A DNA stretch of 64,000 bases, from assembly GCF_029168945.1 (NCBI RefSeq), contig NC_083605.1, forward strand, positions 20,721,280 to 20,785,279. The letters are read 5' to 3'. Each line of letters begins with the position of its first letter. Position 1 is the first letter of the stretch. The DNA is from Cannabis sativa. Taxonomy: Eukaryota > Streptophyta > Magnoliopsida > Rosales > Cannabaceae. Below the pieces are notes generated by a model. The model was not told the DNA's origin, did no database searches, and saw nothing but the letters and a program-made list of their open reading frames with translations. Both the position numbers and the translations under genes were made by a program. Shown here in pieces: positions 25,827 to 38,090 of the stretch.

Positions 25827-26183
25827 ATGGCGCCAAGAAAGAACAAGGGCAAATTCCCAATCTTAACTCCTGAAGAGCTGAAGCAGGAGGATGATGGCAT
25901 CATTACTCCTGAAATGCAGAAAGTTTTTGACGCCGATAGAGCTTTCGAAAGAGAACGATGTGGGAACGAGTTCAGGTTCAGGCAACTTGAAGCACATTTT
26001 TGCAAAACTGATATATCGCCGGCTCCACCACCAGGGTTCCCCGAAGGATGCCGTCGTTGCAAACTAGGCATCTTTAACGGTAAACCGGTGAAGCCTGGAA
26101 CATTATGCAAGTATTGCAAGGCTCACCCACAAGCCAAAGAATTTTTTTTAAAAAATAATTTGTTATGTTATGGCTTGTGGTGA
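25827..26183 (+). CDS. Small MULE accessory protein with CX2C...CX2C motif
   Basis: A 118-residue frame starts MAPRKNKGKF and is highly charged over its first half (LTPEELKQEDDG; DADRAFERERCG). It then has CRRC, a 15-residue Gly/Pro/Lys-rich loop and CKYC, arranged like a zinc ribbon, followed by a hydrophobic C-terminus. I do not recognise the family. Its own TATA box and its place between two TCGA arrays mark it as a real MULE gene. A GTGAGT at 26181 overlaps the stop codon and could be a splice donor, so a longer spliced product is possible. It may correspond in position to the accessory gene of VANDAL elements, but no homology was established. Confidence 0.7.
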   Translation: MAPRKNKGKFPILTPEELKQEDDGIITPEMQKVFDADRAFERERCGNEFRFRQLEAHFCKTDISPAPPPGFPEGCRRCKLGIFNGKPVKPGTLCKYCKAHPQAKEFFLKNNLLCYGLW

Positions 26184-26315
26184 GTTTTATTTAATGTTTG
26201 TTTTTTTTTTTATGAACTTTATTTTCTGTTTTTTTTTAATGTTTTTTATGTTATGTTTTAATGTTATTTTATGTTATGTTATTTTATGTTTTATTTATGG
26301 CTTTTTTCATTTTCA

Positions 26316-26549
26316 TCGATATAATGTCGACATGGTGTCGACAAAATATCGACAATTTCTAAACAAAAGATGAATGTTTTTTGTCGACATGCTATCGAAA
26401 AAATGTCGACAACTTGTAAGTAATATGTTGATTGTTTAATGTCGACATGCTATCGACATACTGTCGACATCACGTCGATAATGATCATCACTGACCTTTC
26501 CTCGTGCAATTATCGACAAACCATCGATAAGTTATCGATATATCATCGA
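26316..26549. repeat. Right array: four phased TCGA-palindrome quadruplets
   Basis: TCGA at 26316/26327/26338/26349, 26384/26395/26406 (fourth unit lost), 26442/26453/26464/26475 and 26513/26524/26535/26546. Spacing is 11 bp throughout. The array lies between the small-protein gene and the right MULE end. Confidence 0.95.
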
Positions 26550-26989
26550 TAACAACTGGAAAACCAGCATTTCGATCGAAAACCGTATCCGCCGCATCTC
26601 AACAATTTCAGACCAAAAAACAGCAGTTCCAACAAATACGACACATATAACAATTTTAAACTACATAAAGTCTAACAAAATGCTTAAAACACAACTTACC
26701 CATTATAATGGTGTAAGATTCTTGAGTGATATTGGGTTGTGCTTCGGTTTTCCACCAACACCCACCGAGAAACAACCATTCAAGAGGGAAGAGAGAGAGG
26801 GACGAGAGAGTGGGACGGACGAGAATTGAATAAAATTTTTTGAGAAGTTTTTTCAGTTTTTTTCTAGAGAAAGAGAGTGGTGCACGAGAGAGAGGGAAGA
26901 GAGAGAGAGAGAAAGACCAATTTCAGGTTTTATGAATTTTATTTTATTTTTTTTAAAAAAAGGGTAAAATGGGAAGTTCATGTAATCAA

Positions 26990-27069
26990 TGGACTAAATT
27001 TGTACAAATTAAGGGAGGGTATAAATTTTGATATGGCTTGTATTATTAAGGCCAAAAAGTAAAATTTCC
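26990..27069 (-). repeat. MULE right terminal inverted repeat
   Basis: Inverted partner of 18050-18130. The adjacent inner sequence (26780-26930) is rich in GAGAGA and mirrors the CTCTCTTCCC-rich sequence inside the left end. Confidence 0.9.
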
Positions 27070-27078
27070 TTACTAAAT

Positions 27079-27257
27079 ATAACATATTTTCTATTGTTGA
27101 TATATTGGACTTGGTTTCTAACAATTACTTTAGTAGTGATTTCAAGTTTTTTCTCTGTTTGCTTGGGAAATTATGACAAAATGTTTCCGACCTGCAGGTG
27201 ATTCTCAACTGGATAACGATCTACATACAATAATACCAGCTTCACACTCAGATTCCC
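27079..27257 (+). pseudogene. LINE-type ORF fragment 2
   Basis: This 180 bp lies between the MULE target duplication and the copia target duplication. A plus-strand frame gives LDLVSNNYFSSDFKFFLCLL and a downstream LNWITIYIQ-like stretch, the linker between zf-RVT and RNase H in plant LINE-type proteins. Stops and frameshifts are present. Confidence 0.65.
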
Positions 27258-27262
27258 ACATC

Positions 27263-27532
27263 TGATACAATAAATATATTATATTTATACGAAAGAAACC
27301 CAAATAATACACCGCTTGAATTGATACTTGATTGGCCTATATATAGGCATTACAAACAAAAGTTAAAGCATTGAAATGACTACATGACATCACGTTCTTT
27401 ACCCATTAACCCACTACCCATTAACATCATTAACACTTAAAGAATAGGACAAAATATTGACTCAACAAAAAGATTAAACAAACTACATGACTCATCAATT
27501 TAAAACATCAACACATGCTCCGTACTTTAACA
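27263..27532 (-). repeat. 3' LTR of the minus-strand copia element
   Basis: 270 bp, nearly identical to 42673-42946. Differences include an extra CCCATTAACCCACTA-type duplication and loss of AAAGTAAAGAAATCT near the end. Confidence 0.95.
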
Positions 27533-27573
27533 CCCTCTTTTAAACTGATATATTGCATAAATCAGTTTAAAAA

Positions 27574-30500
27574 TTAATTTGTCTTTCCCAAGTTCTGAAC
27601 TTCATTTAGAGAGCAAATTCCAAGCATACTTCTAAGCTTTAGAAACGCCATAAGCTTTAGAGGCTTAGTCATAATATCTGCAATTTAATCTTCACTCCTG
27701 CAAAACACCAAGTCAATAACTCCTTCTTTGCATAAATCACATAGGAAATGATACCCCACTTCAATGTGTTTGCTTTTTCCATGTAAGACAGGATTTTTTT
27801 GAGAGTTTTATTGCTGAGAAATTATCACAGTGAATTACAGTAGGACCATGTTGTTGATAGTCTAACATTTCAAGCAATCTTCTCAACCAAATTGCTTGAC
27901 ATGAAGTTGATGCTGCTGCAACAAACTCAGCTTCTGTGGTTGACAGAGTTACAATTTGTTGCTTCTTAGATGACCATGTAATAGCTCCTGAATTCAACAT
28001 AAATACTGCTCCGGATGTGCTCTTTCTATAATCAGGATTTCCAGCATAATCACTATCTGAAAACCCAATTAAACTTGATTTTTCACCACTTTTGTACAGA
28101 ATTCCAAAATCTACAGTACCTTTTAAATACCGTAAAATTCTTTTTGCAGCTAAGAGGTGAACTTCGATTGGATTCTCCATATATCTGTTTACTAAATTGA
28201 CAGCATGCATAATATCTGGTCTTGTAGCTGTCAAATACATCAAACTTCCAATTATTTGCTTGTACATTGTGGTGTTTACTTTCTTTCCTACACCATTCTT
28301 TGAAAGTTTCAGACTAACTTCACTTGGGGTGGTGACTGGATTACACTCCTTCATTTTGAACCTGTCTAAGATTTTTGAAGCATATTTCTTTTGAGAAATG
28401 AATATGCCAATAGATAATTGCACAACTTCAATGCCAAGAAAATAGTGCATCACCAAATCTGTCATATCAAATTCTTTCATCATAGACAACTTAAATTCAT
28501 CAAGCAGAGTTTTATCATTGCTAGTACAAATGAGATCATCAACATATAAACACACAATCAAAATTTTCTTGTTCAGACCATATTTAATGTAAAGAGTGTG
28601 TTCATATGGATATTTGATAAAACTATTTTTAAGGAAATAAGCAGCTACACGACTGTACCAAGATCTTGGTGCTTGTTTCAGTCCATATAGTGCTTTATTT
28701 AACTTATATACCTGATCTTCACTACCTTGCTTCACATATCCAAGTGGTTGGTCGACATAAACTTCTTCTTCCAATTGTCCTTGCAAGAATGCTGACTTCA
28801 CATCCAATTGATATATAGGCCATGAGTTTTGGGCATCAATGGATAACACCAACCGAATAGTATCAATCTTTGCAACTGGAGCAAACACCTCTTTGTAATC
28901 CACACCAAATTCTTGTTGTATCCCAATGCAAGAAGCCGCGCCTTATACTTATCAACTCCACCGTCTTTGTTCAACTTTGTCTTATAAACCCATTTAACAC
29001 CAATGAATTTATGCTCTTTTGGAAGTTTGACCAACTCCCACGTATTATTTTTCTCTATTGACTCAATTTCTTCATTCATTGCATGTTTCCACTTTGAGTC
29101 TTTGACAGCTTCTTCGAATGAAATTGGATCACAACCTGACAAAAGAGCATAATGGGCAATTGAATCAATTGAATCAATATTTTCAGATGGGATACCTGTG
29201 ACCTCAAAGTCTTCCATCTATGCGGGTCTCCTCCGAACACGACGAGAACTTGAAACAACCTCTTCATATGTGTTTTCTGCTGCCATTGGTGTATTTTCAG
29301 AAGCTGTAGTAGCTCCATTTGGTGGACATTCGGATGTATTAGCTGTCAGATTTTGTCTTTGCAGAGATTGTTGCTTTTCTTCTTCATCATAGATATCAAA
29401 AATAAGTTGAGTAGGCTGCTGCTCATTCCAATTCCAGGTGCTTTCTTCATCAAAAATGACATCTCTACTTATCAAGATCATCTTTGTGAGTGGATTGACC
29501 AATTTATAAGCCTTGGAAGTTTCACTTATTCCAAGAAAGACACATTTTTTACCCTTATCATCAAGCTTCTTCCTTTTCTCATCTGGAACATGTGCGTAAG
29601 ATATGCATCCAAAAATTCTGAAATGATCTACCGTTGGTTTACGCCCACTCCAAGCTTCTTCTGGTGTTAAGTTTTGAACAAAGATGGTGGGACTTCTATT
29701 CAACACATGAACACTCCAATTTACCGCTTCTGGCCAAAAACTCTTTAAAACTCTTCCATTTGTTAGCATGCTTCTCACCATGTTAAGAATTGTTCGATTC
29801 TTCCTTTCAGATACACCGTTTTTCTGAGGTGTATAGGCAGTTGTTAATTCTCTTCGTATTCCTTGATCATCAATATTCTCCACCACGATCGGTACGAAGA
29901 GTTTTGATGGTATTTTCTGCTTCCTTTTCAACATGAGCCTTGAAGCTTTTAAATGTAATAAAAGCTTCTAATTTTTCCTGTAAAAAATAGACCCAAGTTT
30001 TTCTAGTATAATCATCATTGAAGGTAATGAAGTATCGTTGACCTCCATTAGAAGTTGAATTTATTGGTCCACAAATGTCTGAGTGAACCAACTCCAAAAC
30101 TTTTTTCGCTCTCCATGACTTCCCTTGTAGAAATGGCTGCCGATGTTGCTTGCCAATAATGCACTCCTCACATACATTGTTAGTAGGAATAATTTGAGGA
30201 AGATCAATTACCATGCTTTTTTGATATAGAGTTTTTAAATCATTAAAATTTAAATGACCATACCAAAAATGCCAAAGCCATGTTGGATCGCTAACTTTGG
30301 CCATGTGACAAGCGTGGACTGTATTGATTTTCAAAGGAAAGAGTCTATTATGGGCCATTTTTGATTGAGCAACATGACCCCTTTTTGGATCAAATATCTC
30401 ACAAGGACCATTTTTTATGGTAACTTCATATCCCTTTCCTTGAAGCTGTCCAAGACTTAGCAAATTACTTTTAAGATCAGGAACATAAAACACATTAGAC

Positions 30501-30706
30501 ATAACTCGAACACAACCATCATTAGTCTTGATCTGGATATCACCTTTTCCCATAACATTTATTTTAGAATTATCACCAAAACTAACAGTGGTGTGATAAT
30601 CCTCATTTAAATGAGAAAAAAATAACTTACTTCTACACATATGGTTGCTGCAGACTGTGTCTAAATACCATATATTTTCTTTTAGCTTAGGCTTGTTGTC
30701 ATGAGT
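27574..30706 (-). pseudogene. Copia pol (protease end, integrase, RT, RNase H), broken
   Basis: From high to low coordinates: the protease motif, where the active-site triplet reads D-T-V rather than the usual D-T/S-G (about 30650); the integrase zinc domain (WYGHLN ... CEEC) and DDE core (VHSDICGP, RTDRGGEY, QKNGVSERKN); RT with YVDD (LYVDDLICT, about 28540); and RNase H (SDSDYAGNPDYRKSTSG, TTEAEFVAA, HCDNFSA). Breaks are a frameshift near 29870-29930, an in-frame TAG at 29218-29220, a frameshift near 28905-28930 and another near 27790. The frame beyond the last break ends at about 27574. It once encoded the reverse-transcription and integration enzymes. Confidence 0.9.
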
Positions 30707-31236
30707 TGTAACGTCCTAATGCTAAGGCACGCTACAGTGTTTTTTTCAATTATAGTGCAATCTTTGCTAATCAAAGAATTTTCTCGAAAAACGTGTCAAA
30801 TTAAAACTTTTGCATTAAATATTAAACTTGGTAATATAATAAAATATTTACAAGTGTCGGGATCCCGTTTTCAAACTTTGTAAAATTTACTTTCTAAAAT
30901 ATACATTCCAAAATACACAATTTACTAGTCGCACAGCGACTTTCAAAATACAACTCCCAGATGTCCCGAGACCGAACACTCCAGGTCGCGCTGCTTGACA
31001 TGTACAATCTCACCCGAGCTCAGGTTCACTCCTGTTCAGCCTTCGCCTTTCCTTTACCTACACATGGAAGCAGAAACTGTGAGTCAACACACTCAGTAAG
31101 AAATGCATATAACATATCATATAATTTTCGACCTGTAAATAGGCGCCTATACACCTATTTACAGAGCTTAACAGATGAGTATGAACGTTCTAACTAGGAT
31201 ACGACCATGTACCATTTACCACATGCACTCAGTATA

Positions 31237-33102
31237 TGTAAAGACCGCTTAGTTTAATTTAGAAATTAGCAGTTAATCACGTTTATTTATAAAATTATTT
31301 ATAGCTATTTAATAATTATTTATACTGTTATTATTGAATTCAGAGGTGCGTTTTTATGTCATTTAGTAGTTTTCAATTTTGCATTTCCGGTGCCCGGTAT
31401 CATGGAACTCGGTGTTTGGTTCAGTGAAATCACAACTTAGTATGTTAGTAGTTTGGGACGGTTTATTAGACATTAGGAATGTCGGAAATGGCCGGGAATT
31501 TAGAATTTCCCAAAAATACCCCTTTAGTGTATTTATGTGATTTTAGTGTGAAGGGGCAAAATGGTCATTTTGCCCCATTATTAGTTTGTCCTTTAGTGGA
31601 CTTTATTTGGTTAAATTAAATGTTATTTGATTTTATTTGTTGGCTGAAATGAATAAGTAGAATCCCTTATTTTTATTTCATTTTACTTTACAAAGCTTCA
31701 AAAATTTCAAAGTTAGAAAAAATAGAAAAATTTGGAAAGCTCTCTCTCTTTTCCTCTCTCTTTTTCGGCCTCTTGGTGCAGCAAAGGACTTGGAATTTTT
31801 CTTGTGATTTCATTCTCTTTTGTGTTCAATCCAAGCTAGGTTAGCTCCTCATCTCTTCTTCTTAAAAATTTGTGTGAATTTTTGAAATCTACCTGCGAGG
31901 AACCGGAATTCCGGTTGTGCATCCGGAATTCCGGATGGGGTTCTGAAAATTCCTTGAACCGGAATTCCGGTTGGTCAACCGGTCTACCGGTTGGGGAAAT
32001 TTCAGGAACCCTAGATTTCCTCGTTTTTATGTTTTTTGGGGTATTGCCATGCTTTTTATCGATAGGGTAACTTTTAGTTCCTAGTTTAAGTCCCCGAGAA
32101 GTGATTTAGCGTATCACTTATAGTGTCGTGATTTTTATGGTTTAGGAGCCTGTAATTCGCCGCGCAGATAGTTCCAGTCAGGTTGACCGGCACACCTGAA
32201 TTCGGAATCCAGGTAAGATTAGTATAACAGTATGCATATGTAGATTACATGTCTAGCGTGCATGTAGGAAGCCTGTTAGATTACATTAGATATGTATGTT
32301 GGCTTCGAACCATCCAACTGTGTCACGTCGGTACAGGCTGGAGTATGACCAGCAGCCGGAGTATGACCGGTTCGACCGATTAGGCTGACACTGTATCACG
32401 TCGGTACAGGCTGGAGTATGACCAATAGCAGGGGTATGACCGGTTAGACCGATCAGGCTGATACTTAGGTTGGTGCTTCCGTACTATTTGACGTATCACG
32501 TCGGTACAGGCTGGAGTATGACCAGCAGCCGGAGTATGACCGGTTCGACCGATCAGGCTGTTACTTGTCAATAGTACCATCCCTATGAAGGTTCAGAACT
32601 CAGTACCGTGTTGGACACGGCTGTTAGGGGGACTCAGTATCGTGTTGGACACGACAGTTAGGGTTATGGTTAGGGGTATGGGCATCTGATCATGACCGGG
32701 ATTTATGTATGAGTATTATTATGCTTTTCTTACTGAGTCTGTCGACTCACAGTGCTATGTTTATGTGTAGGTAAGGGCAAGGCTAGAGCTGATGGACCGT
32801 GAACGAGCTTATGAAGATTGTACATGTCGGGGCGGTTAGGCCTGGAGCGTACGATCATCGGGACAGCGAGGCTATTTTTGTAACTAGTCGCTAGGCGACA
32901 AATATTTTGTATAGACAGTAAACTTTTGTAAATGGTTTTGTAATCGGGATCCCGAGTATTTTGTATAAATATTTTACAAGTTTAATTAAAAAGTAAAAAA
33001 AAATTAATTAATCACGTTTTTCATAAACCTCGTTGATTAGCAACGAGCTGCACAGCATGTTTGAAAATCACGTAATACGCCTATGCTAGTTAGGGTGTTA
33101 CA
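31237..33102 (+). repeat. 5' LTR of the gypsy element
   Basis: 1,866 bp. Contains a cluster of 16 bp palindromes (31900-32000) and three copies of a roughly 75 bp tandem unit beginning TCACGTCGGTACAGGCTGGA (about 32324, 32396 and 32494). Confidence 0.95.
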
Positions 33103-33105
33103 ATT

Positions 33106-33117
33106 TGGTATCAGAGC
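33106..33117 (+). other. Primer binding site of the gypsy element
   Basis: TGGTATCAGAGC, complementary to the 3' end of initiator tRNA-Met, three bases after the 5' LTR. Confidence 0.9.
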
Positions 33118-33384
33118 TGCCAGGTTGTCTTCCGAAGATCGTCACGGCATGTACAATCATCATCAGCAGTTAGCTCGTTCCACGGTTCAGTAAGCTTTTA
33201 TTGCTTTAGTAGTTTATTTATTTATTTTATGAATAAGAAAAGCCTGATAGGAAGCATGTTAGTAGCCTGATAGTAGAATAGGCGCATGTTTCGTTTTTAA
33301 TTTCCAAATTAAGTGGCATTAGTAAGCTCTCCTTGAATATGACCTGATATGCCAACTCTTGGTTTCGCAGGCGGTTCCGACTAG

Positions 33385-34580
33385 ATGGACGCCAGGCGGA
33401 CTACCAGGAGCCAGGGCAATTCGGTAGGGTCGAATCAAGGTCAGGGAGCTCAGTTTCCCCCGCCAGCTAGGGGCCGAGGTAGAGGTCCCAGAGGCAGGGC
33501 TCGTGGTCGGGGTGATGATAACCCGCCACAGCTGCCTAGGCTCCCCAAGCCGATCAGGGAGCCCAGAATTGGGAGGTTAGGTTTACTGAAATGCAAGCCA
33601 GAATAAAAGATCAAGACCTCGAGATACAGAGATTGAGGCAGCAGGGGACTCCTGCAGTGCCTGTGCCAGTAGTTCCAGTGGCACCCGCCCCTGCTGCTCA
33701 TGCCGAAATGGTAGTGGCGGCCAACAGAATGGAACCTTTGTATGAACGGTTCCGGAAGCAAGCACCTCTGGTCTTTCTGGGAGGTCCAGATGTGATGAAG
33801 GCCGAACGGTGGCTAACGGTGATCACCAAAATTCTGAACTTTATGGGTGTCACCGGTAATGACAGAGTGGTGTGTGCCACTTTCCAGTTCCAGGAAGACG
33901 CTCTTGTCTGGTGGGACATGGTGTCTCAGATCCATGACGTCACCACCATGACCTGGGAAAGGTTCCAGGAACTCTTGAACGCCAAGTATTATAATGAGGT
34001 GGTCAGAAGCGCCAAGAGGAAAGAGTTCGCTCACCTGACCCAGCGAGAGAATATGAGCGTGACAGAGTATACTACTCAGTTTGACCGGTTGGCGAGGTTA
34101 GCCTCGGGTATTGTGCCAACCGACTTCAGCAAGAAAGAGAAGTACCTGGACGGGTTAAATGCGAAGATTAAACATGACTTGATGATCACCACTGACGACA
34201 AGACCACCTATGCTGAGATGGTGGAGAAGGCACTGCGAGCTGAGGGCACAGTTGGGTGTATGTCGGAGTCAGCTAGTACTTCGGTGAGTGGCGGGGCTCC
34301 TACCCCTCCTGCATCAGGTTTTAGCAGGGGGAGTAGTGGTTCGGCCATGGATCAGAGGAAGAGAGCATCCACTGCATCCGGTGGCTCGAGTCAAAACAAG
34401 AGGTTCCGGGGGAACCAGAATAGAGGTAGTCGTTCTAGTGGTGCAGAGACCCGGTTCTCCTATCCCGAGTGCCCCAGCTGCAAAAGGCACCATCGGGGTG
34501 AATGCAAAGGTTAGGGATGCTTTCACTGTGGCATGCCCGGACACTTCAAGAGGGATTGTCCCCAGCTCTGCTCAGAGGCC
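33385..34580 (+). pseudogene. Gypsy gag, frameshifted and stopped
   Basis: The start MDARRTTRSQG is followed by an RGRGRGP-rich N-terminus (33385-33606), then a frameshift near 33560-33600. The capsid-like retrotransposon gag domain is read at 33591-34514 (PLVFLGGPDVMKAERWL; FQEDALVWWD; EFAHLTQRENMSVTEY). An in-frame TAG at 34512-34514 lies just before the zinc knuckle [14 protein letters not shown]. Gag would form the virus-like particle. Confidence 0.88.
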
Positions 34581-37500
34581 CCGAGGGCTCTGGCGATACC
34601 CACTCCAGCTAGGGTGTTCGCCATCACTCAGGCTGATGCAGATGCCAGCCCATCAGTTGTAACAGGTCAGCTGTCTGTTAATAACTCGCTTTACTCAGTG
34701 CTGTTTGACTCTGGGGCTACACATTCTTATGTGGTGGCCAGGGTCTTTAGTAAATTGGATAGACCTTATGATAGATATGAATCAGGGTTTGGAACCCTAT
34801 TACCTGGCGGAGAGTTAGTTATCTCCAAAAGGTGGATTAGGTCTATGCCGATCAGGATAGATGGTAGAGAGTTAAGTGCTGACTTGATAGAGGTGAGCTT
34901 AGTAGAGTTCGATATTATTTTAGGAATGGATTTCCTATCTAAATATTCGGCGAGTATTGATTGCAAAAGGAAGATGGTGATCTTCCAACCGGAAAGTGAC
35001 GAACCATTTGTGTTTGTTGGTTCAGTTCGGGGATCTCGGATTCCAGTGATTTCGGCCATGTCAGCTAGGGATTTATTGCACGGTGGATGTTTAGGGTTTC
35101 TGGCCGTGGTGATGGACACCACTCGGCCAGATACCATTCGGCCAGAGGACATCAAGGTGGTTCGGGAATTTTTAGATGTTTTTCCCGAAGAACTTCCAGG
35201 GTTACTACCTCAGCGGGAGATTGACTTCGTGATAGATTTGGCACCAAGGGTGGAACCGGTTTCCAAGGCTCCATATAGAATGGCTCCAGCTAAACTTAAA
35301 GAATTAAAGATTCAGCTCCTGGGGTTGCTTGACATCGGGTTTATTCGGCCCAGCGTGTCACCCTGGGGAGCCCAGGTTTTATTCGTCAAGAAGAAAGATG
35401 GAACTATGAGGATGTGCATCGATTACAGAGAATTGAACAAGCTAACAGTGAGGAATAAATATCCATTGCCTAGGATCGATGATTTGTTCGATCAGCTTCA
35501 GGGGAAGATGGTCTTTTCTAAGATTGATCTCCGCTCGGGTTATCATTAGTTGAGAATCCGAGAGGAGGACATTCCGAAGACGGCTTTCCGTACTAGGTAT
35601 GGACATTATGAATTCTTGGTTATGTCGTTCGTACTAACCAATGCTCCTGCAGCATTCATGGACTTGATGAATAGAGTATTCAAGGATTTCCTCGATATCT
35701 GTGTGATTGTGTTTATCGACGACATCCTCGTGTACTCTTAATCAGAAGAGGAGCATAAGTTACATCTTCAGATGGTACTGCAACGGCTTCGGGAACACAA
35801 GCTTTATGCCAAGTTCAAGAAATGTGAATTTTGGCTGTCTCAGGTGTCCTTCTTAGGGCACATTGTTAGCAAAGATGGGATCAAGGTGGATCCCGGGAAG
35901 ATAGAATCCGTCAGGGATTGGCCGAGACCGAAGATAGTGACAGAGATCAGAAGCTTCTTAGGTTTAGCTGGGTATTACCGTAGGTTCGTAGAAGGGTTCT
36001 CAAAAATTTCAATGCCCTTAACCGAACTTACAAAGAAGAATCAGCGGTTTGTCTGGTCAGACAAGTGCGAAGCTAGTTTTCAGGAGCTGAAGCAGAGGTT
36101 GATTACCGCTCCAGTGCTAGCTTTGCCTTCGGACAACGAGAAATTTGTTGTTTATTGCGATGCATCCAGATAGGGTCTGGGGTGTGTGTTGATGTAAGCC
36201 GATCGGGTTATCGCTTATGCCTCCCGTCAGTTAAAGGATTATGAACAGCGATACCCGACTCATGATCTAGAATTTGTCGCGGTGGTTTTTGCATTGAAGA
36301 TTTGGCGGCATTATCTTTACGGAGAAAGGTGTGAAATCTATACCGACCATAAAAGTCTCAAGTATTTCTTTACTCAGAAAGATTTGAACATGAGACAGAG
36401 ACGTTGGTTGGAATTAGTGAAAGATTATGACTGCGAGATTCTTTATCACCCTGGGAAGGCCAATGTAGTGGCCGATGCCCTGAGCAGGAAGGGTCCCGGG
36501 CAAGTAACTAGCATGGTTCAGATTTCACCTCAGCTAGCAGAGGATATGGTTAGATCCGACATTGAGTTTGTGGTAGGTCAGCTTCACAACTTAACACTGC
36601 AATCTGGTCTGTTGGAAAGAATTAAAGCCGCTCAGATGACTGATCCAGAGTTAGTGAAGATCAGAGATGAGGTTTTGGCTGGTCAAGCCAGGGACTTTTC
36701 AGTGTTAGATAACGGGATGCTTCTGTATAAAGCTAGGGTTTGTGTTCCGAATAGTGTGGAACTCAGGAATGAGATCTTTGAGGAGGCTCATTCTACCCCT
36801 TATTCTCTGCATCCCGGCACCACTAAGATGTACCAAGATCTTAAACCATACTTCTGGTGGAGCGGTATGAAGAAGAATTTGCTAGAATTCGTGTCGAGGT
36901 GCCTCACTTGCCAGCAGATTAAGGCTGAACATCAGAGACCAGCAGGGTTGTTGCAGCCTCTAACCCTACCTGAATGGAAGTGGGAAGATATCACGATGGA
37001 TTTCGTGGTCGGGTTACCTAGAACTACGGGTTTGTTTGATTCCATCTTGGTAGTGGTGGATCGATTCACAAAATCTGCTCATTTTCTGCCTGTTAGAACA
37101 ACGTTTACAGTGGATCAGTTGGCAGAATTGTATGTCAGAGAGATTGTAAGACTTCACGGGGTACCGAAGTCTATAGTTTCGGATAGGGATCCGAAGTTCA
37201 CCTCCAAATTTTGGTAGAGTTTGCAACGAGCAATGGGTACAAAGCTGAAATTCAGTACAGCATTCCATCCTCAGACAGATGGTCAGTCCGAAAGGACAAT
37301 TCAGATATTGGAGGACATGTTGCGAGCCTGTGTTATGGATTTTGAAGGCTCATGGAATAAATATCTACCGTTGATAGAATTTTCTTACAACAACAGTTAT
37401 CAGAGTACGATAGGGATGGCTCGCTATGAACTGTTATACGGTAGGAAATGTAGATCTCCCATCCACTGGGATGAGACAGGGGAGAGAAAATACTTAGGTC

Positions 37501-38090
37501 CAGAGTCGGTGCAACGGACCAATGAGGCAATAGAGAAGATAAAAACTAGAATGTTTGCCTCACAGAGTAGACAGAAGAGTTATGCAGATCCGAAATGCAG
37601 AGATGTTGAGTTCCAAGTAGGGGACCATGTGTTTTTACGGGTATCTCCAACGAAGGGGATTAAACGCTTCGGGAAAAGAGGCAAGTTATGCCCTAGATTT
37701 AAAGGACCTTTCGAGATTCTCGAAAAGATAGGTCAAGTGGCATACCGGTTAGCATTGCCTCCAGCTTTATCAACAGTTCACAACGTATTCCATGTCTCGA
37801 TGTTGAGAAAATACGTTTCAGATCCCTCTCATATACTCAGTTATGAGAGCCTAGAACTGTAGCCAGATATGTTTTACGAAGAACAGCCACTGCAGATCCT
37901 GGATAGAAAGGATAAAGTCCTTCGGAATAAGACCATAGCATTGGTCAAAGTTCTCTGGAGAAACAGCAAGGTGGAGGAAGCCACCTGGGAACTAGAATCA
38001 GATATGAGAGCTCAATATCCAGAGTTATTCAGGTTAGATTTCGGGGATGAAATCCTTTTTAAGGGGGGAATAGTTGTAAAGACCGCTTAG
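34581..38090 (+). pseudogene. Gypsy pol with chromodomain-like end, multiple stops
   Basis: In order: protease ([10 protein letters not shown], about 34707), RT ([20 protein letters not shown], about 35712-35741), RNase H ([16 protein letters not shown]), H2C2 integrase zinc domain (HPGTTKMY ... CLTCQQIK), integrase core ([28 protein letters not shown]) and a chromodomain-like tail (EEATWELESDM). In-frame stops lie at 35547 (TAG), 35739 (TAA), 36171 (TAG), about 36195 (TAA), 37215 (TAG) and 37860 (TAG). The reading frame is otherwise largely continuous, so decay is by point mutation rather than rearrangement. Confidence 0.9.

Larger units (their letters stand above)
18050..27069. mobile_element. 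Mutator-like element (MULE) with transposase, DUF1985-Ulp1 and small-protein genes
   Basis: The ends are terminal inverted repeats of about 75-80 bp: GGAAATTTCACTATTTGCCC at the left and, on the other strand, GGAAATTTTACTTTTTGGCC at the right. They share internal blocks CCATATCAAAATTTATACCC and TTAATTTGTACAAATT. The flanks TTACTAAAG (18041-18049) and TTACTAAAT (27070-27078) agree at eight of nine bases, the 9 bp duplication size of MULEs. The 9,020 bp element encodes a MuDR-type transposase on the minus strand, and a multi-exon DUF1985+Ulp1 gene and a small Cys-rich protein on the plus strand. Three arrays of phased TCGA palindromes fill its noncoding DNA. The Ulp1 cargo is known from Kaonashi-type MULEs of plants. 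At least two in-frame TAG codons suggest this copy is no longer fully active. Confidence 0.93.

Noticed and set aside
18699..26549. CRISPR-like interpretation of regularly spaced repeats
   Set aside because: Repeat units are only about 10 bp, spacers are 1 bp within quadruplets, and the context is a plant MULE.
18041..27078. A perfect 9 bp MULE target duplication
   Set aside because: The copies TTACTAAAG and TTACTAAAT agree at eight bases only; I keep the call but not the claim of perfection.
31870..32070. Open frames in the gypsy LTRs (also 38708-38908)
   Set aside because: They translate the palindrome cluster inside an LTR; homologous in both LTRs simply because LTRs are duplicates.
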